Assembly: GCA_963978905.1 (NCBI GenBank) | Contig: OZ022256.1 | Span: 4,509,501 to 4,573,500 of the forward strand | Length of the DNA: 64,000 nucleotides | Reading direction: 5' to 3' | Origin: Trichostrongylus colubriformis | Taxonomy: Eukaryota > Nematoda > Chromadorea > Rhabditida > Trichostrongylidae | Shown here: piece by piece, positions 45,839-57,424 of the stretch | Position numbering within the stretch: the first letter of the stretch is position 1 | Layout of the letters: each line of letters begins with the position of its first letter | Made by a program: the position numbers and the translations under genes | Notes under the pieces: generated by a model | Database searches by the model: none | The model's input: the letters and a program-made list of their open reading frames with translations, nothing else | Told to the model about the DNA's origin: nothing

Positions 45839-46003
45839 GACCGCGTTCATACTTTGCGGTACCGGCGGCAGGGCGTAGCTGTGTGTCCATGCGTCGCCGC
45901 CTGTGCCACCTGTCTCGTTGCTTACACTTTCCCGTGCCAGTCTGCTTCGCTGCCTGTGAACGCAACTACCCCTTGCCGGCGCAACGTACGAACGCGGCCT
46001 TGG
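45836..46003. repeat. Family-A MITE copy
   Basis: It starts CGCGTTCATACTTTGCGGTA and ends GGCGCAACGTACGAACGCGG. It abuts the family-B copy directly. Confidence 0.8.
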
Positions 46004-46155
46004 ATGCATGACCCTTTCGCTTTGTACTGGTTGATACGCCCATACTTGAACGCCCTTCATATGTTGTGACATCGTAGAGTGCATAGTGTTCTTGAAGCCG
46101 GTAGAAGTGCTATACTAGTAGAGGAGGGTGGCAATTTGTTGGTAAGTGCACTATA

Positions 46156-46309
46156 AGGCCGCCGTCAAAATATGCGATTTCGCTTTTCTGCGACTTTGCG
46201 GTGTCGCGGATCCGCACGCGAAGTTGCGGCACGGCACAATCGCGGCAAGGTCATGGTATCGCGTGCGGAAGTGCGGCGCCGCAAAATCGCTTAGTCTGAC
46301 GGCGGCCTA
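46156..46309. repeat. Family-B MITE copy
   Basis: It starts AAGGCCGCCGTCAAAATATG and ends CGCTTAGTCTGACGGCGGCC. The interior includes TTGCGGTGTCGCGGATCCGC. Confidence 0.8.
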
Positions 46310-46709
46310 ACATGCCTTTACATGAATGTTGAGCTGTAGCATTGACTTGTTAAGATTACACATGTATTTAAAGATCTACAGTCATTATGTACAGGTCAGT
46401 CATGTAAAGACACGTTACTCTGTTCCACGTTGAACACGTTACCCCTCCCTTCGTTAGTCTTGCACTCAAACAACTAAATTGTTTTGCCTTTATAGTCTTG
46501 ATGTATGAGGGCTCATTTTTCGTTAAAATCATGTTTTGTAAGGAAATAAGCGTTACTCGCCTTGTTCGAACTACTGGACTTTGGGATTCTGCTCTTTCGA
46601 ATCATGTCTATCTCTTTACACTTCTACGTCTTCGTGCATAAATCCTTTTTCGGTAGTGTCGTTCAAAATACTCGTGAATTCAGATTATTCACTGTTGAAA
46701 AAGAACAAT

Positions 46710-49700
46710 ATGGATGGCGCAGGTGCACCACCAAGTAAAAAGGTATGAAACCAGTACTATGATACTGTTCTATGATGTTTCCTTCGGACTTACACTGCAT
46801 TTTAATCATATTGTTTATTTTGAATTGTGAAAGCTCATGAAATGATGCTTTTTCGTCTTGAGTTCTGAAGTTTATAGAAACATGGACGGCGTCGTGTATG
46901 TGATAGTATCAGCAAATCTCCAGCACCAGCAGCTCAACAATCGCCTGCTACAAAACTATTGGCAGCACTGAGTAAGGCCCAGGTGTGATCTCATCTTGTT
47001 ACTATCAAATTCATTGTTGGTACGTAAATCAGTTCGATATTCAGGGAAAATCTGTTCCTGAATCATCAGCTCCGTCACGACAAAGTGGAAACCAGAAACC
47101 TAAGGCGGAATCGGCTACGAAGCAGAAAACGGAATCTAGAAAGAAAGCTGGTGCTCCTCAGACTCATCAGGTCTGTTACAGTTGGAAGCCGCGCTGTTCT
47201 TTTGAATATAACATTAGATCTATGAGAATTTTCTTATTTGTCATTTCTTTCTAATTTTAATTCGCAATTGCCTCCAATTTGAGGGGTGTAGAGCAACAGT
47301 GTTGTGGCGCGAATACGAAGCACGCGCGGATTGCTTATTTTTAGCATTGGGTGAAGGAATATCCTGGGTAGATGTAATGGTTCATTATGTTGGAAGGGAT
47401 GCTATCACCACCTCCTTCTCACTTAGACCCCTTTACTGAATGTTGTCGTGAAAAATTAAATGGTAGGTCTTTCCGAAACCTGAGGATATAGGATGTTTTT
47501 CGCTTGACATTTTCTGGAAGCAGCTCAATCTAAAGATCAGGCCTACTGCTTCTTATTTGCGACCTCTTTGCAAGTGCTCTGCGTTTATACCTGCAAGTCA
47601 TCTGCTATCACTTAATCATATTTGTTAAGAACTAAATCAGCGAGTTATCTGCTTAGAAGGAAACATCGAACGCACATTCCATTACATGGTGAGCGTTCCA
47701 CTCAGTTTTCTTCGTTTTCCGACCACACATCGCGAACATTTCCAACCGGAAGAGTTTTATTCTTTCGCCTATGCAACATATGCGCGGCGTTCATTGATCT
47801 CGTAGTCACTTTACAACACATTCACCCATGGCGACCAGTTTCCTTTCGCTGTTTTCGGTGCCTTCCTTCACTCAGGCACTCCCAATTGGTGAATGGAGGC
47901 CTCATATGTCTCCATGATAATGTCACGCTTCAAAAATAATCTTTCATGTGCGATTCAAGGTGTTCACTTTTCGCTTTCAGAATCCCCCGCTACCGCCAAA
48001 TCGTGGGGTCGAAAATTTGGGAAGTGTAGGTGCGCGAATGAGTCGAAATCAGTTAACAGTGGATGAAGCGGGACCGTCAACATCAAACTCACGAAGAGTT
48101 CGAGACAACAGTTATACTGTAATTTTTCTGCTATTTTTCATATAAGACGGTCACTGTGTTGTATTCCTTACAGCAAAATCATACCACAACGGAGTCTTAT
48201 TCTCTGTGGGCGGTCAGTCCTACCAAAGCAACTCCATCTGCACCGAAAATCCCATCTGAAGTTCTACAAGATCTCTCGTTCCGGTTCTTGGCAAATATTC
48301 CAGATGAGGAGGTATATTTGGGAGATTCGATCGTTGTTTGTAGAGGTTCATGCTAATGAATCGCTTTACTATTTCTTTAGTAAGTAGTTATGAAAGAAGA
48401 GCGCATGGTTCTCGCATTTTTGGAGCCCCTCGACTAATTTGTCGCTTAAATTGCAAAATGCGTGAATTTATATCGGAAAAAATTGACGTAAGAAATGGGC
48501 GAGGGGTGAGAGAGTATGAGGGAAGTCGCAATTGCCGTACACATAAGCTGGATCACATTTCACATTCAAAAATGAAATAGGCCACTTTTTCACTGTCAAA
48601 GAAAACCATTCAGAAGTCGGACAAGGTGCGAATGTGCTTCCAAGTAGAATTGGCCCATTGGTTTTATATTGATTTCTATTGCAAACAAGAGGAAAGGAAA
48701 GGTTGTGCTCAAATGGGAATGCGAGAATTTGCCAGGTCAGAGTTTGCTTCGGTTCAAGATACCTCATTTTCAAAGTTAAGCCATAGGACTACAAATTTTT
48801 AGATGTCATTTTTAAGATTTCCGTAAAAATTATATAGTGTTTAGGCAAATTTTCAAACATTGTGATGAGTTAGCTCCTTATGCAGCACATGTTGATCAGG
48901 TACGGTATTTTATTTGCCTTCGACTTTCACACGATTGTGATCTTGGCGTTATTTATCGTTCAATTATCTTCCTTCTAGGTGATTGACGAGTGGCGTTGGT
49001 ACAAGTCAACGGTCCCTACATATGGTGCAATTTTATTGGATGAAACATTAAATCACGTGTTACTTGTACAAGGCTTCTATGCCAGTAAGAATAGTTGGGG
49101 CTTCCCAAAAGGAAAGGCAAGTCGATATTAAATAAATATTTTTTCTGATTATATTGTAATTTCGTCCTTTGCTATATTTTTTTTTTGCTTTGGATTGTAC
49201 TTGACAGTGTGGATGCTTCCCCTCCATGAGGCATTTAAGGTAAATGAAGGCGAGGAGCCACGTAACTGTGCTATACGAGAAGTTTTTGAAGAAACTGGAT
49301 TCAATTTCGGCGATCATCGTCCACGTGGTGGAGAGAAGAAACTGCAGAAATTCCTTAATGAAACTATGGTACGGTTATACATCGTACCGGATGTGCCCAC
49401 AGACTTCCCCTTTGCACCACAGACTCGGAATGAGATCAGGTGATCGCTTTTGCTTTTACATAAGTTTGAGTTGGATTTTTGCCAACTACAGTGTCGTTTT
49501 TCTTTCGTTGTCTCAAATAACCAGGCAACTTATGAAATGCATCCGTGAGTTAGTGGCAGGGTTCAACAAGATTAATTCATTTTCAGGAAAATACAGTGGT
49601 TCAACGTCTGGGACCTTCCAACTGACCGCAATGACCAGTTCCATCGGCTGGGAATTCTTTCCAATCATAACTTTTACACCGTCATGCCTTTCGTACAGGA

Positions 49701-51585
49701 TTTGCAAAAATATATTGTGCGAGAACAGGAGAGGAGGGCACTTGCTGTATGTTCTATTCCTGTGAATTGTTATTGCTTGCTTTTCAGCTGGTACCTCACA
49801 GTAAGTAAAAAGTGTGCATTTTTTCCAGGCTGCTGATAGTCAAAAAGCGCGCTCGAAGAACGTAATGTTACCAACTTTTGGAGAATCTCATAACAAAGGT
49901 TGGTACTTGGGTGTGTTCGCAGCTTCTAGTACGCTTGAATGACTTTTATTGAATCGTTTGCTTGAAGCTTCTCATAATGGGCCGTCATCGGATATATCAG
50001 CTGTAATGGATGCTCTATTTTCTTCATCAGTGTTTCCCAGTGCCCCAGGAGCAGTACCTGTCTACGATTCCAAACGATTGATGGTGCGTTAAACCATAAA
50101 TCGTTTCCGTTTATATCAATTTTGTGTTTCAGCCAGAGCAACCGTCAGTTCCATCGCTTAATGAACCCCTACCAACGGTTGCTCCCAGCATTTCTAATTT
50201 ATCATCTCGGATACCGCCGTCTTATGTCAACCGCGATCCTATGCTTGACACGAAGCCTTCACGATTTCCTTCTGAGACTATCCCGACTGCTTCTCACTCG
50301 AGTCACTTTCGTCCATTGGATAGCCCTATTAGTAAAGGCGTCATGAACGTGCTCACAGGTAAATTATTCTGACTCGCCAAACGTTCCTTACGGCGATATC
50401 TTGATTAATACGACTTAGGATCCACTAACAACGTGCCAAGAGTATCCTCGGACAAAGCAGCGCCAACGATAGCGCATCCAATCGCCATACCTGCGCAAGC
50501 AGCACCTCCACCTTTCATCAATCGCCCAGTATATGTAGCCCCGAAGGAAAAGCAAACAAGGATTAGCCTTAGCGAGACATCGGTTCGTGACTGTCATGCT
50601 TTAACTTCGGTTCATTGGTATTTTGCAATTTTCTGGTTCTAGGCCTTCACAGCCTTCAAATCTCCATCGATGACCTCATCCACGGAAATGCCGTCAAGAG
50701 GTGTTGACAAAAATGATTTGGGTTTGCATAAATTGCTCGGCAGTTCCTCCGATGGTGATGATTCTGTAAGAGTTGCCCATACTGTAGGAGAGAAGACACC
50801 GACAGGATTTTTGGATAGTCTGAGGTAGGTGTCAGCAAAACTCATTCTTTGCCACTGTTTTTTTGTAAACGTTACGGTGGTATTGATCCACTCCTCTGTT
50901 TTCTACTTCTTCAGCAACGAAGGGTGTCTGCTGGTCCAACCTCGAAAAGGCGATTATGAAGTAAAGAATCAGTATTTTTATGTAAGTCTAGAGGGGATCC
51001 CGGCTGTTCATCAGACTCAGGCAAAGATATATGGTTAGATGACGGTTGTTAGATACCGTACAGGAGAGGAAGCGCTAACAAAAGTGCGGGAATAAGTGCC
51101 CCCCCCCCCTTTGATCTTCATTGGCACCTCATGAGCTGGTTATATGCTGTGCATAGAGGAATGCTATTTCGTTGACATTGTTGTGCCTTTGTAGCCCGGA
51201 TACCGATTTGGGATCTGAGTTCGCATACATGACTGGTATTCCTGGAGATGCGAATCACACAGGTGTTGGATACTTCCTTCCTTATACTCGTCCTGATGGC
51301 TTTATTGTGCAACTATGTGACGCATGGAAAGATTTCAAGGTATGGTTTTGAACCTAACGTCTTTTCTCTTGTTAGGATTTTCTGTTCAGCTGGACAGAGC
51401 CGCCATTTTCGCTGGACTCCCTGGGTTCGAAACGGTCCACTAGAGGTTGGTTGTATACAATTGGTATAAAGGGCGTATTCTCTATAATGAGCGTGCATTG
51501 TCGTAATTTCTTCTCTTACTTATTACACATACAATATCTACGGACACGTTCGAAGGTCCAAAAGCTCTGTGATGATGATATCTAA
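46710..51585 (+). CDS. dcp-2: mRNA-decapping enzyme subunit 2 (DCP2), Nudix hydrolase
   Basis: It removes the m7G cap to release m7GDP, with DCP1, in cytoplasmic P-bodies. Exons are 46710-46742, 46878-46982, 47045-47170, 47981-48118, 48174-48311, 48614-48735, 48845-48899, 48979-49116, 49240-49439, 49587-49746, 49829-49898, 49968-50083, 50133-50358, 50419-50582 and 50643-50824. There are two possible 3' ends: 50915-51038 (698 residues) or 51195-51339 plus 51376-51585 (775 residues); both keep frame. A low-complexity N-terminal extension of about 150 residues precedes the DCP2 box A helices ([32 protein letters not shown]). The Nudix box [20 protein letters not shown] continues TG, with all catalytic glutamates. 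The C-terminal half is proline/serine-rich. The intron inside the Nudix box has a GC donor (AAG|GCAAGT). GAATTCAG at 46673-46680 could be the trans-splice site. Confidence 0.93.
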
Positions 51586-51589
51586 ATAT

Positions 51590-52640
51590 TTTTTATTTGT
51601 ATTCTGCTCATATTATTGAATTGTATACTCGATTTTTAGTTTCAAGCTCAGTTATTTGTTAATGCTTTTACACATATTAGTTTGTGAGTTTCTGGCTGTA
51701 TTATGTACCATGTGTTATTACTCAGACGGCTGCGCTTGTGTAACATAATCATTCGGTGGCATATTTTATCGCTATTCAGAGTGCTTTTTCCTAAAAGCAG
51801 TAGTGGTGACAGGATGTAGACAGTTGCCAGTCGCCGTATTGAGCAAGAGGTGGTAGGACTCTAAATGACAGTTTGTGACCCTTCTTTCTACGTTTACTTT
51901 CAATATCACTTTTTGTGCTGCGTGCGAAATGTAAAAGTTCGTCCACAGTAGGAAGGTTCTGGAAGAACCTGTGCAGACGAACTGCCATTTCGGATATTCA
52001 GCGTAGTGTCTGCTCTTGAATTCAGAACTGTGATTGATTTGCTCCTATTATAAGCTTATCCCTCGGAATCGCTCGAACTATTGTAAAAAATAGTCCTTAT
52101 ATGGACCAGGATCGGGGTGCAGAAGGAACCGATGCAACACTTCTCTGCGCTGCGCCTGTCATGAAAATACCATGTCGCACTCGCGACGTCACCTTAATTC
52201 CGCCTGTGCTGCACCCAGGCTTTGTTGTTTGTATCGAGTACCTTGATTAAGAATATTGTCTCATGAGAAGCTGATCAATCTTCAACTATTCTCGTGTTAC
52301 CAGCTTTTTTAATTGATTATTTTCCCTTGAAGGATATGAAGAATGTGGAGAATCGATAACAAATCGTAAAAAGTTCGTTTTGATTTGATTTCGTTCGGAT
52401 TGTCTGTTGATCGTCCAATTTAGTGTTAGCGGTACTTCATGTAAGAATAGTGCTTATAGTTTCTTTGATAACTTCTCACTACTTTGAAGATGAAATATTG
52501 TATCAAGATCTTAAAAATATCTAGAAGTATCAAATTATTAACAAAATGAAGAACGGCATGAAATTCTGAGAGTACGTTGTAAGTGAGAATCACATCACCC
52601 GTCATGATCGTCGTAATCCATAGAAGTGGTATCCTCGAAC
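51590..52640. other. Convergent 3' intergenic region
   Basis: This stretch lies between DCP2 (plus) and the TRMT10C-like gene (minus), so it holds both 3' UTRs. I see no gene in it. Confidence 0.5.
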
Positions 52641-52643
52641 GAT

Positions 52644-55600
52644 TCAGATCTTGTCTCTGATCGCTTCTTTGCCGATTTCACGTTCAACAAGCTGTAGTAG
52701 TTGCCTATCGAACTGACGAATTTTATCGTGCAGTATCCGACCAGCAACGGATTTCTCTTCAGCGGAACGTATATTTCGGACGGGGATGTTCCTGAAATTA
52801 AGACAAGCATGCATTCATAACAAAACAGAAAAGTACAGCACTTTTAGTTTGGCTAAGTCTCTCTCAGAGGACGGAAAGGAATTAAAGGGGGGGGGGGGGG
52901 GGGGAATGGGGGTGAGGGTGAGCCTATTTAAAAACAGTTCTTTGTGACGAATAATCGAGCTCATAGAAGTTGAGATGCAGCGAAACTCGCGTTGAAAAAC
53001 GTGTCTTTGGGGTGCTATTGCGATCCTAGCGCGCTTCTCCTTGGACTGCACGCTTAGTGGCTGAGCTGGCGGCAGGTGAAAGGACGACGCCACTGTCGCT
53101 AGATGTCGCGTAAGACGAATTCGATTTCATTCATGATGCTGTTAAGTAGGTGAATCAACAAATAGCAACAAGCAAGTGGGAAGAGTGAAAGGAAGAATGA
53201 GAAAGAGGTATCCATTATAAAATCCAATGAATTCACACTAGACGCCTTGGCAAGGCGTCATGTGTGCAATGCGGTAGCGGAACGATTTGGAAGTGGTACC
53301 GTAGATCGGAATTGCCCCCTCCCGGTGTCTTCGAAGTCTGCCAAAAGATGAAAAGTCAGCTCTGTTTCTATGGAATACGGGGTGCAGTGGCACACTCTGT
53401 CGACTAAGTCCTACCGTTACTATAAGCGATCCTGAAAAGTGTGCATGCTCTTTCGTTTCGCAAATAAACCAGATATCCGGGTGTGACGCAGGGGTCCAGT
53501 GCGGCGCCGCGCGCGGCTTTCCAAGATGGAAGCGGTGGAGGGTCAAAGTCAAGGGTAGCACCGTAAATTAGTCCCTCTTGCAGCACACCCATGCACACTA
53601 ATTCATTTTCTGATCAATGAGATAGTGAACCTACTTCCTTAATGCCGTTTCCCAGTCACCTCCTGAACTGTATACGTCTCGGAGAATAGAAGAGACGGCA
53701 GTCAAAGTAAGGAATTTCGTCCCGCTTTTCCAGCTGAAATCGAAATTTTAAAAGTAAGTCAGTTAAAAGATTGCATGATCAGTTAAAGTTAAAATCAGTT
53801 AAATCAGTTAAAAGATTAGATTGCAAGTACATACGTTACGTATTTATCGAGAGGCAATTTTTTACTGCGAACTCTTTCAGCAATTGCAGTTTCCAGTGAA
53901 GCTTGACGGGATATTCCTCTCTCAATCACTCGATCAACAATGCCACCAAGTACATATACCTGAAAAGTCCCTTTAATTTGTACATTATGACTTTTTAATG
54001 GTGTCAGTTTCAAGCACTACATCGTCCGCATGAACATCTTCGATCTCTTCTTCTGCATCAGGACTGAGGTAGATGATTCGTTCTCGTTCGAATAAATCGG
54101 TAAAGCTCCGAGGAAATACGACCGGACTACACGTTGATGGGGAATCGATTACCGACAAATGCCTGCAGATACTTCACTGACTTTACTGACGTGGAAAAAA
54201 AAATCAAAAGAATCGGAAGAGAAAACGATGATGACATAGAAGTTTGAGGTCGTTTACTTGACTGTCAATCTGTTCCTTACAGACCCTCTTTGAGGGTATA
54301 GGCTAACCAAGAACATCACTATTCAGGCTTCCGTAATCCCACACCAGTCTAACGAAAGGTAGGGGAGGGGGAAAGTGGGAGGAAAATACGTCGATGAGCT
54401 CAGCTTGGGTGATGCTCACTTCGACCATTAACCACAGCTTTCTCAAATGTGGAGTTGAGGTGTACATAGTCGAGTCGAGGTTGCATTTACACTCTGCCAA
54501 GCGCGCCGTGACCGCAACGCAGGCTTTGCTATAGCATATTGACCGCAGAACCTACCTTGCGGATGAGCCACGGACGTTGCACGACTATGTTGCAGAGTAT
54601 AAATGCTATCTGGGCAGGGATTATGTGAAGAGAACTGGGCGTGTTCACCCCTCGACTATTTCGATTTTAGAGCCCTAACCTTCTACAATCATCTCCCTAT
54701 CCAGCTGTCATTTATTTCGTGCTAACGATGAAAGTCGAAACAATCACACCCTTACTTGTCCTTCAACCGCCTTATTCTCTCCGAAGAATAGTCGAAACTC
54801 GTGAAATATAGTTGCCATGGCGTTCTGAAAACCGTATTAACGTGTGTACAGTCCATTTCGGAGCGCTTGATAGGGCGTGGCCTACGGACTTGGGCGAGAG
54901 TGTATCAAATCCTTTCACGCACTCGGTACTTTCGCCACACACTCTCACTCTGCCCACTCAGGCCATGCCCTATCTAGCACTGTGAAATGGACTGTATGTC
55001 TAAACGTGACCAGACGTTCATACTTTGCGATTATGACGGAACGCATAAGAGAGGCAGGCTCGGCGATCAATCTGTCACGTAAATGTCAGGCCATCGCGAT
55101 CGCAGAGTATGAACGCGGCCAAATACGCAGAAGTTACGATAATATCTCATATTAACGAACCTGCTGTCACGGTTTTCACTTATCACATATTTCAGTTGAA
55201 CAGTTGTGAGTTCAGCACTACGTGGTGAAAGCAATGGTAAGAAACGGCAGTCGACGACCAGACTCGGATAACCACAGCGATGAGCTCGAGCCACTCGCTG
55301 CCAAGCCATGCTTCGCTGGTCTTTTGCTGGAATTTTCAAGACTATAAAACTTATAACTTCAACGACATCTTAGCTTAATTACCTAATTTGGGGGCCGGGT
55401 AGTATAAAACATGGTCCGTTTCTTCCTGGTTCTCCCTGATAGGTCGTGGTGTTTTGAGGCACTTCTTCAGCAAGTCTTTCTCTCGTTCCAGTTCTCGCTT
55501 CCGAAGAAATTTTAGGTGATCAAGGCGTTGTTTCCGTGTTTGGCATTCGAGCAAAACCAACCAATCTTGATTTGTTATTTTAGCAGGAAAGTGTTTTGTC

Positions 55601-56031
55601 AACATAGAGATTGTCTGAAGGATAAACAAAGTCAGTGATACATGGTAATGATTCGAGAAATATAGTCCATTTCGGAGCGCCTGACAGGGCGTGGCCTACG
55701 GGCTTGAATGAACGTGTATCGAACTCTCTCACCGCGCCACACACTCTCACTCTCGCCCCGTACTCTCACTTTCGTCACTCACCCAAGTCCGTAGGCCACG
55801 CCCTGTCAGGAACTTCGAAATGGACTGTAACTTACCTACCCGAACCTCCTCTACAATATTTTGCAGTCTTTTCTTCTGATCGTCATCCAACCTGCCATCA
55901 AGAGATTTATCGGGGACGGATGTCAACAGTGGTTTTCCCCACTGGATGGGAGCTATCGTCTGACCGTCTAGTCGAAAAACACGGCGGAACTTCCACAATG
56001 ATCGGAGCCACATGTTCTCCAACCATTTCAT
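52644..56031 (-). CDS. TRMT10C/MRPP1-like tRNA m1R9 methyltransferase
   Basis: By family, a SAM-dependent SPOUT methyltransferase for position 9 of mitochondrial tRNAs and a subunit of protein-only mitochondrial RNase P. Minus-strand exons are 56031-55840, 55614-55383, 55341-55161, 54824-54756, 54162-54021, 53959-53835, 53733-53635 and 52791-52644; 395 residues with consistent phases. The N-terminus MKWLENMWLRSLWKFRRVFR is basic with little acid, like a mitochondrial presequence. A charged linker follows (LKFLRKRELEREKDLLKK). The TRM10 domain has PSLVVDCRF, PWQLYFTSF, RIIYLSPDAEEE, VYVLGGIVDR, KKLPLDKYV, FLTLTAVSSIL and DWETALRKNIP. The ATG is one base after TTCTCAG, which fits trans-splicing. 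The first donor (55840 or 55846) is uncertain. TRMT10C is favoured over nuclear TRMT10A/B because of the N-terminus and about 395-residue length. Confidence 0.85.
54847..54996. repeat. Family-C MITE copy 2 (intron 3 of TRMT10C-like gene)
   Basis: The arms are TACAGTCCATTTCGGAGCGC and GCACTGTGAAATGGACTGTA. Confidence 0.85.
55013..55123. repeat. Short family-A-like element
   Basis: GTTCATACTTTGCGATTATG and CGATCGCAGAGTATGAACGC are imperfect inverted ends about 70 bp apart. It sits beside the family-C copy in the same intron. Confidence 0.6.
55661..55829. repeat. Family-C MITE copy 3 (intron 1 of TRMT10C-like gene)
   Basis: The arms are TATAGTCCATTTCGGAGCGC and GAACTTCGAAATGGACTGTA. Its right end lies about 10 bases from the exon 1 donor. 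Confidence 0.85.
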
Positions 56032-56034
56032 CCT

Positions 56035-57424
56035 GAGAACCTGCCCCTATCCTTTTCACTGAAACAATGTTCTGTCAACCTCCTCTCCATACAAGGTGAA
56101 TAAAGTGTCACGTGCACCGCAAACTACTGATTATCAAACTTTGATGAACGCTAACGACTAATTTTGAAGTGCTTGTAAGCGTAGAGTTGTCGAAAATGCT
56201 ACGAAATGCTTCACTCAAGGGCAAAAAGGAACAGACTGAGACTTCCCTCCGTTCACCCATATGGTCAAGATCCAGCCCTGTCAAATGCGGAGTCATGGAG
56301 GAGATATCGTGGGTAAAACGAGGATATGCAAGACATACTTCAAAGAAAAACGTATTCAAGAAACGGACCTCTTCACTGCATTAACTAAACAAAAATTTCC
56401 GGAAAGACAGAAATATTTATTAATCAACAACAAACACAACAATAATCTACAAACAAACAAACAACGTTAACAGCCTCATCGAAACTTCGTCGAAAAGGTA
56501 ACTGATTAAAATAACTGCATACAAATACATCAGTTTCTAGAACTTCCTAAGGAACGAAATCAGTCACGTCTTATTACAGTTCATCTGCGCAACCATTGAA
56601 GAAGCTCCAATAACATATCAACTGTATAATTTGTTATTTTATAATGATAATTTTGGTGCTATGAAGGCGTTTCCTTGATACAACTTGTGGAGCCCGACTC
56701 CGCCGTTACGACTTCAACCTGAACGATTGAAAAATTCATGCTAAGTCGAGACCACAAAACAAGATAAGCCGCGTTCACACTTTAAGCCGACAGGCCGTGG
56801 CTGCGGTTACAAGCACAGGCGGAATGGCACGAGGGAGGTGCAGAAACGACGCAGGCAACGAGATAGGGTTGTGCGGGCGGAGACGCAGAGACACGCAGCA
56901 ATACCCTGCCGTCAGCACCGCAAACTATAAACGTGGCTTAACTCTCGCACTCCGTAAACACGTTAGTGTGTATATCGTTGGGACGAGATCTCGCAACGCG
57001 GCGTACACATGCGAAGCCATGCGGAAGGTGAGGAACGCTGCATGAAGAGGCCCCGAAGCGACTACCATGTCCCGCGCTTGAGTAATGCGTAATAATAGCG
57101 CGCACGCCGCGCTGCGAAATCTGTCCGATACATTCTCAACATCTTGGATTGCTATCAGACTTAACGATCTAGTGGTCCTGCATCAAGAGGACCCAAGTAG
57201 GTCACCACATCCCCTTGTGAATTGGACCAATTCGCAATGAAACCAACAAAGAACATGTGACGCGCGGTAATCTAATTGGTAAAAATACCACTTTGACCCT
57301 CCAATGCACACCCCGATTCCGCAATATTGCGATTTCACACAAGAGTAGTAGCGGAAACGTGTACGGAAACACAAAAATTGTCTGAAATCTGACATCAGTC
57401 TCAGATTCAATATTTCAAAATGTA
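56035..57424. other. Spacer between RPP30 and TRMT10C-like genes
   Basis: It contains a family-A MITE (56770-56943). No other gene is recognisable; the frame at minus 56359-56108 has no motif. The 1.4-kb spacing is larger than a compact nematode operon spacer. Confidence 0.5.
56770..56943. repeat. Family-A MITE copy
   Basis: It starts CCGCGTTCACACTTTAAGCC and ends GCACCGCAAACTATAAACGT. The interior GCGGAGACGCAGAGACACGC is in the reverse orientation of the family. Confidence 0.7.

Noticed and set aside
47622..47939. 105-codon plus-strand frame inside the DCP2 gene
   Set aside because: It lies wholly in the intron between exons 3 and 4 (47171-47980) and is not needed to keep the DCP2 frame.
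48156..48356. Reading DCP2 exon 5 on into the following intron
   Set aside because: The GT donor after IPDEE at 48312, followed by an in-phase exon at 48614 that matches the DCP2 box A region, is a better fit.
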